A stretch of DNA of 64,000 nt from Apostichopus japonicus (GCF_037975245.1 NC_092570.1:18861418-18925417); one strand, 5' to 3'. Shown: positions 25,592 to 39,700, counted from the first letter of the stretch. The notes: generated by a model from the letters alone, not told the origin. Numbers and translations: made by a program.

Positions 25592-26020
25592 TTCAATCGT
25601 GTTTTCTTGGTCAAAGACGCGACCTTTTACGTCCGGTCTCAGTAGCTTCACATGTACCGTGAACTAGAATTGCGAGTATTATAAATGTACGATAACAGGC
25701 CCTGTGCGATGTTCATTGATCACAACATATCCTATTCGGTATCCAGGTGCTTACGAGCGAGTATTGTCAACATAGCCAATATCCGCGCCGGTGGTTCATT
25801 GATAGGACGGCCAAATCTGGATGTTTTATTATTCAGTTTATTTTCTGCTTTGTAATTGGACGTTTCTTCTCGGAAGTAAATAGCTGGGCGGGACTTAGCG
25901 ATCGGTTTTCTTGGAAAGAGTGTACTGAAGCAAGCAAAAGGGAGGAGCTTAAGAGGACAAGACCATTAGGCGGGAAATTTTACACATCAGTGATAGTTAT
26001 GTTAAACAAGTCCCGGTGGC
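25592..26020. promoter_or_regulatory. candidate divergent ACER3 / cdc20 promoter
   Basis: Just 5' of the ACER3 start codon the DNA holds CCAAT (25776-25780), its reverse ATTGG (25855-25859), GGGCGGGAC (25886-25894) and a consensus E2F site GGCGGGAAA (25969-25977). NF-Y plus E2F/CDE sites are typical of late cell-cycle genes such as cdc20. The coding start of cdc20 at 30,639 follows a splice acceptor, so its transcription start lies upstream, possibly here. That link is inference. Confidence 0.45.
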
Positions 26021-28350
26021 TGTTACTGTATATCTGACAACAAATTTAGAGGTTGAGAGTGCTGCGATTCATCAGTGACGTAGCAACTCAAACTTGAACT
26101 AGCCAAACCATAACATCGATCGGATATGAGCACTTTCTGTCCTGTCTTGATGACTTCCTAGCTATTGGAAAATTGACAGTTGATGTTGACAAAAGATAAC
26201 TACTACCGTAACATTGCCGTAAGAACAGTTTGCCTAGGACTTAGAACGTTGGCCACGCCCTACCGTACGTTAGGTCTAACTTTTTTAGTCAGTCAGTTGT
26301 AACGAAAGGTCGGTTTCACACTCAAACTTTTTATTCAATTAACATTAATTATCTGGAACCAGCCATAACGAGGTCTTGGTTTGGCAACTTTTGAAGAGAG
26401 TCAGCCGATTTTGAAGGTTCATAGCAATTCGGTACTCAATAAGTCGTTTAGGCTACATGATATTAAATTCAGTATGATTACAACTTAGGGCAGCTAAGCT
26501 AAACTTGACGGTAGAAAACATTGACCTGACATTGACCTGACCTAACATACTTTTATTACTAGGCCTAGACTACGCCTATAGGGCCTACTTGGTCAAGGCC
26601 TTGCCTAATCTAATCAACCTGTATTACCAATAGGCAATACCATGACACCGTTTATGAGGACAAACTAAAACGAATGACAATTGACTTTGTACAGGGTTAA
26701 TTATCATTCGCGAATGACAGCGAATGACAATGAAGGACGGCGGTGAGAATAGATAGAATGATTAACGGAGTGGAGTAAATGCGGTTATTGGTTATTAGTT
26801 ATAGCTATTAGTTATAAGTTATTTTATTAGTTAGTTATTAGTTATAATTTAGTAATAAGTTATTAATATAGTTAATTTAATAAGTTATTAGTTATAATTT
26901 TCTCCTTTTCCAGTCCCTTATGCACCCCCTCCTAAAAAAAAATGATTTTTTTTCTCTCATAGAAATGCCCAATATAAGGACTGTTCCTGAAATTTTTAGC
27001 TGTTTAAAGATTATAGTATTGTTAGTTTCTAACAATTAATATCGGAAAAAAATGATGTTAAATTTACTTTTTTAAAATCAGACTTAGAGATCCTGCTATG
27101 GAAGTCAGCTAAACAAAAGGAGAGCTAAATATAACTCTTACCACTAGCTAGCTCCTTTAAGGAAAGTCAGTGAAGTGTGATATGCTATGTATGCCTTTTA
27201 GATATGTGTATTGCAAATATAGTTTAGTTCTTACAAAAAATCCTTCAGCTGGTATGAATTATGATGGGACATACAGTAAGTATACACCAGCATGTTAAAC
27301 ACAAAAACCATCAAACAGAAAGGATTAGTACAATTAGTAGAGTTTACTAATTGTTATTTTACCTTTTCCTGTTTGGTATCCAATTTTACCCAAATCTAAC
27401 AAGTATTATTCAGAAGAAATTCAAGAAGAAATACAACAAAGATGGCTTCCTAGGTTGGTTCAAAATGAGATTCAAAGGGGTACTCTGATGGCAGACAAAA
27501 TATCACTTATTAAAGTAGAAATATATTCCAAAATGTTTGTTGAAATTCTGATATCTCAATACCTTGTTCCTTACTTGAGATATGGCTGGTCGAATGGAAC
27601 CTATTCTGGCTGGCTAAACCCCTTTATTATTCCAGTAAGTGGGTCAAAGTAGGTGGTCTGTCATGTTATCGGAGTAAATGTTCTACAAAAGCTTTCCTTT
27701 TTGATTTCCAAAGAAGGAAACCTATGGAGTTACTCTTACCGACCTTGCAAAATTGTGAGGGGGACCGCAGATTGCAAAGTCGGCAATGACTATACAGCGG
27801 ATCGCAAAGTCGGTAATTACTATTACGGTTAGGTTCGTCCCACACGGCAGCATACAGAAAAGTATTCAAAGCCGAAACGAATCAATATGGTCACTCATCC
27901 CAATCCTATGCACACTAAATTCTGCGTTACCTTTCGGGAAACATTTCATACAGTTTGTAGTTTTGATTTCATGTCTTGATTTAGCCTTGAAATGTGTTAC
28001 ACTTGGGAATGTTCATAACTGAGATAGCTGTCTATCTGTAAGAATTTCATCAGCATGCAATTTTTTTGTACAGATTGTACAAATTTGACAAAATTCAGCA
28101 GAATTGCTGTTATGACATGATTCACTCTACAGTTGCCAGATGCTTTATACAAAAATATCACCAAATTTGGATAATCGATATCTTCGTCATACGTACTAAA
28201 ATGCTGTTTTTATTACCACAGATTTTGTCAAGCAATTAACTTCAGCCACTAAGATATCCCATATTTATTTACTAAAATTAAACTATAATTAATGATTGTT
28301 TCATCTGCAAAATTTCATGATCCTGACACTGCTCAGAAAGTAGATAAACA

Positions 28351-28385
28351 CATTTCATTTCATTTATTTATTTGTTTTATCACAA
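28351..28385 (-). repeat. LINE 3'-tail-like sequence, minus orientation
   Basis: Read on the minus strand this is AACAAATAAATAAATGAAATG, the kind of degenerate A-rich tail found at the 3' end of CR1/L2 LINEs. Similar to 24551-24571 in the opposite orientation. Confidence 0.3.
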
Positions 28386-29282
28386 CAGTCAGGTGATAAT
28401 GATAAGCACATATAAAGTAACAAAAATAAAAAGAGTTGTGAAAGTAAACTGCTCTAAAATAACCTATTATGTCTTAACGAGTTGAGCACTCCCTACACTA
28501 AACTTTGAAAATATACATAAATATATGTCTAAAAAAACCATACAAAAAAACATATTGGAAATGTTTAAAATGGTTTAAATTATGATATAAAAAACATGAT
28601 ACAGCCAAACTTAGTGCACTGAGATCTTAGAACCAAGTTGCACCTTAAATCATGACCAAAATGACTCAAAAAATGACTCAAAATGCTGGTTAAAATCATC
28701 ACCGTTTTCATGTTATTACATTTTGATCAATAGTAAAATCCATTGTTTAAAGCTATTCAGTTTAATATGGCAATGCATCTATGCAATCTTGGGACCATTT
28801 CTGTATCATTTTCATTGTACACATTTTTAGCCATACTTTAAGTTTCATCTTGGACCTGATAGTAAGATTTTTTTTCAATTATATTATTTTTGTCTTCAAG
28901 CTTCAGTTTTCCCAATCTGATGGTGAGAAGGAACTTCCAATTCCCAGTTGGGAGGTGCAAATAAACTTTCTTTTTAAAATATTTTTACCAGTTGTCTGAT
29001 CCCACTTAAACTCTATACACTTATAGGTCAAGCCGCATATGGGTGGCACTGTACAGGCACCATTAGGGAAATCACAAAAACATGGGACAGTACAAGTATA
29101 CCCTGGGATGGTTATGACATCTTAAATCAAAGCAACAGACACCTTGTGCTACCAGTCTTATTTCTTTTAAATTTCCCACTTTACTTCTGTATTGTATGAG
29201 GTATTTGTAAAGTAAGGTTGACAGACAGAGATTGCCTCTAGCAGGGAAAGTCTGATATCATTGCTAGCATACAGCATGTGTC

Positions 29283-29314
29283 CAGGGAGCTGCTACTTTA
29301 ACAGCAGCTCCCTG
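29283..29314. repeat. perfect 12-bp hairpin
   Basis: CAGGGAGCTGCT and AGCAGCTCCCTG flank an 8-base loop. The CAGGGAGC end resembles a hAT-type terminus, so it may be two TIRs brought together by internal deletion. Confidence 0.55.
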
Positions 29315-30638
29315 ATGTGTCTGTCTCTGACTTTGTGTAGACTAGTCAAACCATTTTTAAAGGTCAAGAACACTGAGAAAGTCAAACAAAATTGTTGTCA
29401 TGAATGGTAATGTATGGTAGGAAAGTTAGAACTCTAATTTTGGTACTTGTTATACCACATCAGACCATTTTTTTAACATCCTAAATCTGGGATTAAATTG
29501 TTGGTTTTTAACCTCCAGTATATGAGGTACACATGCAAATGATGATCTGTATTTCACCCCCCCCCCCCCCTCCTCCCCAAACTCCCCTTCAAATATATTA
29601 GGGAAAGTGTGATTTAAATTTTGATGCTTCTTCATTTTACCTATATATTGCAAACCTTATAACTGTCTTTCTGTGCTTAGGCACTTCCATAAATAATGCT
29701 AATAATTCTTGCCCCCCTGAATGAAGGTGAGTAGTTTTGAACTATTAATCTGTGTGAATCTTTGAAGGGGGGGGGGGAGGTGAGGGTAGGGGAGGCAGTG
29801 CAACCAAGCTAAACCTAAAGTAGTACAATTGATAATTATGTAGTTCATTCTTGGAATTTTTCTGATTTTAGACTAAGGCATATCAGAATATATAGTTTTG
29901 CATCAGAATAGCATCACATAATATAATATGATATAATATAATATAGAACAAGTGAATGTATCTAGAAGTCAACATAAGCAAGGTGTTTCATACAGTGTGT
30001 AGGAATAATGAACTTGTATTCTATTTTTAAATTATACATAGTTGTTTTGAACTCTAATGATTGCATTAGCTATTCTCATTGTCAGGCCTGTAGCTAGGCT
30101 GGGACAGAGGGGTCTTTCCTCCCTCTTTGCCATGTGCAGACTGCTCCCCCCTCCCATCTGGAACAGGAAGACATGTACAAAAAATTCACAAGTTACAGGA
30201 AGCAATTATTGTGCGCCTCCTGAAATTGTTGGTGCACCTTCTTAAATTGTTGGAGCCCCTCCTACTCAGCTTTCCAGAGTGCATGCTTATTTTGCACCAT
30301 AGTTGTTGACAAATTTCATCAATAATTCCAAACCATTCTAGTATATCAAATATATTTATTAATCATTTACTTATAGATCTATGACACTTATCTAGTCATT
30401 GAACCAAGAATGCACCAAAAAAAAATCAAGCACACACAATGATACATTAAAAATGTTCAAATGTGTTTGGTGGATAGAGAAATAAGGATGGTAAAATGCC
30501 CCTTGTGGCTCCTAAAATGTTTTGCGACTGAATGATTTATTTTTAAGTTTAATCCGATTAATCCTCATGAGAGGAACTCCAAATTCTCTTCTCTTTTGAA
30601 CTATCTGTCTGCAGGCGTCTCACTTGAGGGTTATGGTG

Positions 30639-30753
30639 ATGGCTCACTTTCAGTTTGATCCTGATCTGCAAGCAGCTATGAAACTCAACAGCTTACCCTC
30701 CAAAGGTCCCCTACCACGGTGGCATGGCAAATCAATTCAAACCAGCAGAAGAG
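30639..30753 (+). CDS. cdc20: cdc20 exon 1 (first coding exon)
   Basis: The start [10 protein letters not shown] aligns with vertebrate MAQFAFESDL. An in-frame ATG two codons upstream (30633) is possible but less like the family. A TCTGTCTGCAG acceptor ends at 30614, implying an upstream non-coding exon. The donor is GTATTA, moderate strength; phase 1. Confidence 0.92.
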
Positions 30754-33700
30754 GTATTAAAGCTAATGTGTGCAATGATGTGTGCAATGAAACAAGATGT
30801 TTTGCCCTCTTAAGAGACTTGCCCTCAAATTGTCCCTATTTTGTAAAGGAGGTCATAACATTGCTTAAACGTTTGGTACACAATAAAATTGTCAATGTAC
30901 TTCCCAAAAGGGTCTTTCCCCACCAAATTATTTACATTGAGGAGTGATAAGCTTGAAAACAGTGTGTCCCCTTTAATACATGGAGACTGTTTGTAATGTT
31001 TCAGGAAACTGCTGGATCAAGCTAAGTTGTACACCATTGCATACATGTTTCACTTGATTTTCTAAGCATATTTGGGGCATATTCTGGTGACCTCCTTAGT
31101 GCTTTCCTCTACCCTAACAGCAATATTTAAATTGTCTAATTGGAAACACATGTTTGTACATAGTTTGAAGAGTCATAACATCCAGTCAATTACTTTTAAA
31201 AAGTGTTGACAATGGCAAGTATGATTAATTTAGGACCTAACCTAACCATACCTAACCTAACCAGACCTAATATAGACTGATAACCATTCAAGTGGGATTA
31301 GTGTTTACATGGTGTGTGAGAGGGTTTGTCTAGGTTGTGCAATCTTGATCAGCATCCACATTATAATGCTAACAATTTGACTGAAAAGGACAAATGAATT
31401 CCCGCCTCCCCCCCAAATGTCCAAAATGTCTGCAGACATTACAGTAAATAACTTTCGTCTCTGATGGCAGTTTTCACATACTGTAATTTGATCCTTAACA
31501 AACATTCTTCATAACACGGAAATGTAGCTCGGATGTTGAAAAACCCGGGAATAACAGTTGTCAGTATCTTTACAATGCTTGGAGAACTGTTCGTACACGT
31601 TTTATAGTCTTTAGTTTAATCTGTCAACCTTTTCATTTCGAAATTGGCATGTGACGTATCTAGTTACAGATTTACTGGTAATCCTACCTTCAAACTGCAT
31701 AAGACTGTATAAATATACCAACCTGTACAGCTTTGCTATTTGTTTAGGTGTGATATAATTGAAATTGAAATATAAGGCTGCCTGGATTGTGTATACCTAC
31801 ACCCTATCTGCATCCAGACAGAAGTGACTACAAGCCATTAAAAGCATCTCTTTGCAACCGTAACCAAACCGCCTGATTATCATTCAAAACAAGGTTCCAA
31901 TCAATCAAACTAGGCTCTCTTTTTCTACATTTTCTATTTTCTTCCGCAACATATTGTTGCAGACTTTTCTAAATCATACCGCTGCGACAATAATTGGAAG
32001 AACTTAGTCGACTGCATAATGGGTACCTGCACTTTTTTTTTATCCTACACTGACTCCATAATCATTCTTGTAAATAACTTTATTCAAGAAATAATTTAAT
32101 GCTCAAATTTTGTGAAGCAGTTTTGAAGGATGTGTTGTTTTGGCTCTTATAAAATACTGTGCTTCCTGTGTCCAAAAACAAACACTGGTATACATCTTGA
32201 GTATAGCAACTTTGTTCACATTGCATAGCATTTTGCGGTGATGCAGTACTGGTTACATTATTCCCTGTTTATGCATCTTTCAGCACAGACTATAGACCGT
32301 GGCGGTGCACACGATCATTTCCTGACACTTTAAGACACCTCTGCAGATCCATGTTTATTTGTAATGCACCTATGATGTATATTAACAGTGGGGCTTATGA
32401 TATCCTTTGTAAAATATTGGACTGTTTGTGGAAGGGTGGAGACCTACCCCTCCCTGCAATTAATATGATGATTTCAGAGTATGTTGGTCTGTGTACATCA
32501 CAGTCGGTAATCTGACCTGGTGACCCTCATTATGTTCAAGATATGTGACGTCAAGCTTTTTTGAATTTTAGCGCTAAATTTGAAAAGTAGACAACAAAAC
32601 TTTACAGCTGAATATCTCTTAAAGAAGTGGCATAACGATGATTTCACTCCCACACACACACAACAAAACAACATGATCAACTTTTAAGACACTTTCGAAG
32701 AGAAATTACACACTTACGGCGGGTCACGACCAACGTGAACGAATCGAGCACTGTGTATCCAAGTTTCAAAACGTGAACACGTGAGTAAAAAAAAATGGCC
32801 AAAATTGAACTTTCCGTGCGTGAACATACTCGATATCCGCACAAAAGCATCTTGAAATCCCAACACAGATTTAGGTACTTCTTATGGTTTAATCCGAGTT
32901 CTAATACGGACACTTACAGATGTTTTACGACGGCTATTGTCAGTACGAAACATAAGGTCCATTTTTAAAAACAAAAATGGCGGACTGCTTCATAAGGTCA
33001 TGCATATTCATTGTATAGTAATGATAACGTCATCAAATTACGCCTTTTCCGATGAATAGTCATGAAATATTAGATGACTGACAACCATACCCGGTACTAG
33101 AAGAATACGCAATTTCCACTGCTTTTGATCCGGTGTTTCAGAATATATTTTTGACTTGCTTTGGTTAAGTTAAAACTGAGATTTGAACCATTTTTAAGTA
33201 TGTGGAACATGAGAAAAGCAAAAAACCACTCGGTTTATTTGTTTTGTACAAACTTAGGGCATCAGGATTATTAATTTTAATTGTAAGGACAGGGAAATCA
33301 AAACATGCTAGCCGAGGTTGGGGACTATCCAGGAAAGGGATGGGGTGGAGAGGTATGTGTGTGTTTGTTGGTGGGTGGGCGGGAGGGGGCATCGGTGATA
33401 TGGAACAGATTGGAGGGGAAAGCTTATTGGCTGCCAACACAAAAATCTAACCCATTGGGGTGCTAATGGAATAAGAGGGGGGGGGAGGTTGACATGGAAA
33501 TAAACTCATGATTTGGAAGTCATCCTTAATGCATCGGTAGTAACATTCTGTGCGATCACCACTGTCCTACAGTACCAGTAACAAATAAAGACCAAATAAA
33601 GAAGAAAGATCAAGGGTCTCCAAGTCCTTATTTATCCTTGGAAGTTATCTTTATTATAAACTTCTGGGTACTTAACATGAAACAATGCTATGTAAATTTC

Positions 33701-36700
33701 AACACAAATGTGTAGAGGAATGAATACAAAAATGAAAAGGTTATGTATATAATATTAAAATGGCATAGAAGGTAATATATGACATTTATAATTGGACTGT
33801 ACATGGAGGTACCTGGAGGTAAGATGTGGTACATAGACATTTCAACAAAAAAGGTGACAAGGCAAAATAAAATATGATAATTTAAAGAAGCTCACCATAC
33901 ACGAAGCATGTAGAGGTGGACAGGTGTATACAAAGTGAAAGAACTATTAAGTATTAAAAGTATAGCATTGTAAAACAGAAAGAGATGATAGTTAAACCAT
34001 TCACACCACATAATGAAATGTGCTTATCAGGCAGCAAAGATGGCAGTTTTCTTTTTCAAATAAATGAAAGTAATGTGACCAGATGTATGAGTACAGTATG
34101 CTATGATGTGGAATCAATATAGCACAGGGCACTGAACAAAGGTGGAATGAAAGATACCAAAAAAGTGTAACAATGCTTTATAAATTTCAACAAAAATGTG
34201 TAGAGGAAAGCACACAAAAATGAAAAGGGTAATCATATAACATTAAAATGGCATTGAAGGTAATATATAGAGATATTTATAATTATACTGTATATGACCA
34301 AAAACAGCTGACTCTGTACACGGAGGTAAGATGCACATAGACATTTAAATAAATGAGGAGACAAGGCAAATAATATACGATAATTGAAAGAAGCCCACCA
34401 TACATGAAGCATGTAGAGTTAGACATGTATATACACATTGAAAGAACTTTTTAGTGTTGAACGAATAGCATTATAAAATAGAAAGAGATGATAGTTAAAC
34501 CATTCACATCACATTATGAAATGTGCTTATCAGGCAGCAGAGATGGCAGTTTTCTTTTTTAAATAAATGACAGCTAATGTGACCAGATGTCTGACTACAG
34601 TATGCTATGGTTTTGAATCAATATAGCACAGGGCACAAGGTGAAATGAAAGATAAAAGAGTAACTTAAAGATAAAGAAAAGAATATATCAAAAATATACA
34701 TGTAGAAAAGGTGTGACTAAAAAATAGAAGTGATGTAAATGTTGAAAGCATCTACAGAATACAGACACAGCAATCAATGAGCCAGTCACAACACATTACA
34801 AACGTATGTACAAAGAGGCAGCACATGAAAGGACAGAGTCTTTTACAGTTTATGTGGGACGGAGTGAAAGACGTCATGTGATGTTGTCACAAGATCAGCT
34901 GATATATGAAATAACTTATAGTAACAAGGAAACACAAGGTCTTATTGCCCAAGGTTTATGGAGTACTGAAGAACTTTCAAAAAGAAAAAAATGGAAAAAA
35001 AACCATATAATGGAATGAAGTGTCATCCAGATACATGGTAGCTTTTGCACAACATAACAAAGGTACGTACAGCAGCTGCAGCACAAGAAGGACGGAGTCT
35101 TTTACAAAGTATTTATCGGACGGAGTGAAAGACTGCATGTGATGTTGTCACAAGATCAGCTGATATATGAATATGTGTTATATGAGAAAATTAAAATTAA
35201 CAAGGTGGCATGCTCCATGACTGGAACTTTTATAAGGCTTTAATAATATCGGCAAGCATTAGTGTTGTGTTTAAAAATGGCACGGCAAGGTATTGGTTTA
35301 TGACAAACTTTGCCTAAGGTTTAATTGCTCAAGGTATATTAAGTACTGAAAGAAATTTAAAAGATATGGAGAAAAAAAACAATTCATTGTAATGTATCAT
35401 TGGGTGGCAAGAAGGCAGGTTTTAAGGCAGCACCAAATGCTAGATGATAAAGTATTCTCAAATACATAATAAAAAATAAAATAGATCATGAGATGTAAAG
35501 GTTATGTAGTAATGCCACCATGCACAACTACTGGCGATAACATTTTTTCATGTTTGCTATGTTTCCCTCTAATTTTTTCCCCCTCTAATTGTGTCATGTT
35601 TCCCTCTTATGCACTAATATTAAGATAAGTAATAAAATTGGTCTAAAAACACCAGAATGTCCTTAACTTCACAAAGTGGTGAAAGGTGAACTTAGAACCA
35701 TCCCAAAAGCCCCTTCCCAATAAAGGGCCACCTCTCACAAATAATGCACCTAAATATCCACTTAGTTCCTCCCTCCCCTCCATCACCCACCAACTGAACC
35801 CCATAGCTCAACCACCCCTCTCCCTCCTCCACCCCAAAAAGCAAAAAAAATAAGAACTTAAGAAAAATAAGTAGAAACAAATTTTGACCACACTATACTT
35901 TTGTCTAGAATAGGACTTATGTTTTGACATCCAACATGTAAACCAATTCACTATAAATCACTACAGTATTGAAGGATTAAGGCTGCTAAAGATGTTCATT
36001 TTGTGTATATTTTCATCCACAAAGCAATTACTCATCATTCATAGTGCAAGTACATCATTCATAGTGCAAGACTTTTTTGATAAAAACAAAAACCTACCAC
36101 GAATATCATCATAAGTAAACAAAGGAACCTCACTACTATTGCTTGGCAGTTTTAAAGGTACTCTTTTTATCTAAAGTTTACTGACAAAAGCTTCACAACA
36201 CATTCTGGATTGAAAGTCAAGTCTGATTTTTTATTTCACATGTTAAACAAAACTTGATGACAGTAGTTTTGGAGATAATTTTTGAATAATTTCTCACGTA
36301 TTCAACAGTGGTAAGCACTCACTTTATTGGCAAACTCACTGTTTAAAGGGGCATAAGTACCTAACAGTAAAAGGAAATAATAATGTTGGATGTCAAAACC
36401 CAAACCTGTAACTTTCCATTATGACTGCTGTGACGGCACCTGAGAATGAGAAAAACAGTAAAAAGTTGATACACCAGTTGATGTAGAGGCAAAGTTATAT
36501 ACCAATGTCATCAACTGAACTTGTCGAAAGACATATGGAACAATCCTTAAAGATGATTTTGTTTGTTAGAATACAGTAATGAGCATGGCAAAGAAAAATT
36601 CCTGACTTGTTACAGCAAAGCTCAATAGCTGTGGCATCATCAATGTCAAACAATTTGATTAGAGTGCTACGGTTAACAAATTTTGATGTCTGATGCACAT

Positions 36701-39700
36701 TTTCTTGACTAGTGCAATTTGGCAACTGACGTGTATTTCACGAAGGTCTTTTAGAGGGAGGCCTAGTTTCATCTTTGACTGAGCTAAGTCTAAGTTTACA
36801 TGCATAGCAAACACAGTCATAATCCAATATATTTTTCTGCCTTAAGTTAGCACTATAACCAACTGAGAATTAGCTGGAGTGGCTTGAGCTATGTGCCAGT
36901 AATGTGGCTTGGACTCTTTACAAACATTACATGGTCCAGCAACTTTCTCTTCATGGTATAACTGACAAGCTGTTTCTTTGGCATGATGTCATGAAAGTTA
37001 AAAAGTAAAAAAAACCAGAATGACAAGTTCCACACAAAAATTAGAAACTTATATGATACACATAAGCACATACTCATTGTAGTCAGGATGCAAATTGTTA
37101 TCTCCCAATTTCCTAAACATACAATTGAATTAATACACTGAGTAATCAAAACTTTGGACTCGTCAGTAAGCAGAGATTTAAATTTCTAAGCTACAAGTAC
37201 AAGCAGAATGCAGGCCTATGTTGTACCCACATCCCAAAATCCCAAGGCTGCATGTGTCTCAAAAGGTTCAAGATCATTCACAAAAAAATGAAACCCTGCT
37301 TTGTATTGAAATGTTGGTTAGTGCATCTGCTACAACTAGTGGGCAAAACTGCAGCTAGAAAATAGAATGCTGTTTATTCTACATAACTATTAGGAATAAA
37401 TGAATATGTAGATAGGCCTAGCCTTGTAAATGCCTACTACCTTTAGCCAAGAATGAGAATAGCACTCCACCCAAAGCTTAAGTAATGTATTTCCTAAAAC
37501 TAAAAGTGACACTCCAGTCAACAGATGCAAACAGACTTAGGCCATAGCCTTACTTTATATCGAAGCTTACGCCGTGCACTGCTTTGAACTAGTACTACTA
37601 GAGCCAAGACCAACGAGGCCTTAAAGTTTAAGTTATCAAAATATGAATATTTGGGCCTAGCCTAAATAGTACATGACTATAGGCCGGTTGGCTAGGCCTA
37701 TACTAACTTAGGAAAACAGAACCCTAATACTAATAGTACTAGTATCATACTTAAATTTAAGAGCGATCCGCGATTAGGACACTATATAAAATTTGTCACA
37801 ACGAATTTAAAGAATTTACGGTGTGACGAAGCCCTACCTACGTTGCTGACAACTATGTCGAAGGCTTTAGTATGAGAGTAGTTAGTACTGTAGAAAAGTA
37901 ATACTAGTAATAGTAACTAAAAGTACGTAGGCCTATACTATTACTAGGTATATGAAGCCAATGTGTTAGGCGACATTACAGTGCAACAACAACGTTAAGC
38001 CGTATGTACTGTTTCTAACGATTAAGCAAGAACTTGGCATGATGTTTGACCTAAATTTTTGTACACTTTTTACGGGTGAACATAATCCAAACTTACAGCT
38101 TCGATGCTTTAACGTATTGCCAACATTTTGAAACCATCATTATGATAACCTACATTCTAATACGGAAACCTTACAGATCCGAAAAGTCAGAGTTACTTAC
38201 CTACAAATTCTCCTCGCCGTTCCACAACGGCAGAGAAATTCATTGATTGAAGCTAGATGAGAACGAGTTCAACCGAATTCTCACGAAGATGTGTCTTTGC
38301 ACTATATCAGGATGCTCTAATACCATATACGGCAATTCTCGGTGATCAAGATCATGCATAATTCATGTTTTAACGTGGGCTTCGGTATTGGAAACGACTC
38401 GGCTTATTTCCGCGCCATCTCCGATTTGCCACTTCCGGTTTGTGCATCGGATTCGTGAAAGTTGCGCAATAACGGTCGTTTTCGGCGAGGAGAGTTTCCA
38501 CTGATCATGGTCTGAAAGTGGGGAGTTCAAAAATCTTACACAAATTGAGATACCATAATCTAAAAGATATTATATTTCTAAAAAGAACTCACTTTTCTTT
38601 CCTTGAAGGCATCTTCTTCTAGAGTTGAATCTGTAATATAAATTATTACTAAACTTCCATTAAAACGCAGTTCTTAAGCTGACTTGTCAACTTGATATAT
38701 ATTTGATACCCTCGAGAAATAGTAAAATGAACATTTGCAATTTTGCTATTCCCAAATGATTATGTTCTACTGTGAAAAAAAGATAAGAGTTGGGCAACAA
38801 TTTTGTTTTCGAATCCTTGGAATCATTAACTAAGGAGGTGTAAGTGAATACCAGTTTGTTTTTCTCTTCATTCCTATGTTACTTGAATTAATGTTGAGAG
38901 CGCTGATGCATTTATGCTCTGCTTACAGTTTCTGTTGATGCTTCCATGGTTTGGTCCCCACCACCGAGCGGTATCAAGAGTGTGACAAAGATGAGGATGG
39001 AGGCGGTTTCTGGTCGTAAAACTCCAAAGAAAACACCGAAGAAGACCCAGAGCACAAGTTGTACCGATGCCGTTAATAACAACAACCTGCCACCTGGCAA
39101 GCCAGTTGTGAGAAACCAAGGAGATCGGTGAGATTGAAAGTCTTAGATCATTGTGAAACTTCTGGACAGAAATGAAAATTTGGAACACATAAAACATATT
39201 CCTGATTAAGAGTGTAGTGTACGTACATGATGAATCTCCCTGTAGGATTGTGGAGAGGGTACAAGCCTTGCTCACTTTTAAGAATGCTAGGAGGATCTGA
39301 CCACCGATTTTCGCATACTCAGGATCCGACCCCAAAATCGTGATTTCCCTTCCGGGGGAGGATCCTGACCCTGTAAGAGTGGTCAAGATTGAAGTATGGA
39401 TGCTTGGGATCACATGGCCCAGATCTCCGAATGGTTACTTGGCCTAGTTACTTAGTTTGCATAAAAATAGCACAGAAGTAATATATGAACAAACAGAGCA
39501 AAGCCCTCACAGTGAATTGTAAATAATCATTGTGACCTTTTTGTGATTGCATAATGTCCTCTGCAACGTTCTCTTAAAGAACTTCTAAAAAAAAAAAAAT
39601 TAGGCAACGATACAACAACAAAAAAGAGGAAACTTCATGTATTGTACCTCACTGATCAACGTATTTGAATGAAATACTTGTGTCTCCATTAAGTGAATGA

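Larger units (their letters stand above)
26021..30614. other. non-coding interval, probably cdc20 5' leader intron
   Basis: AT-rich, with TTAGTTAT-type repeats near 26780-26900, a LINE-tail-like stretch (28351-28385), a 32-bp palindrome (29283-29314), C and G runs (29560-29575, 29767-29776) and ATAAT repeats at about 29920-29945. No exon was recognised on either strand. Confidence 0.5.
30754..38928. other. cdc20 intron 1 (8.2 kb)
   Basis: Holds a G-rich stretch (33340-33490), two tandem-duplication blocks (33681-34656 and 34803-35390), a 17-bp inverted-repeat pair (about 35917 and 36381-36397) and, on the minus strand, the candidate four-exon gene at 36393-38243. The GC-richer 38380-38500 looks promoter-like. 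Confidence 0.8.

Noticed and set aside
32926-32975. Minus-strand [14 protein letters not shown] start with donor GTAAGTG and a YY1-like CCGCCATTTT upstream
   Set aside because: No second exon could be attached, and the donor region resembles sequence near 38150-38190, suggesting a repeat.
35495-35545. AWWH in a minus-strand frame, resembling the ACER3 HAWWH zinc motif
   Set aside because: Upstream of the ACER3 start on that strand, and the surrounding frame shows no other ceramidase similarity.
38874-39413. 179-codon minus-strand frame
   Set aside because: Antisense shadow across cdc20 exon 2 and its flanks, with no splice or homology support.
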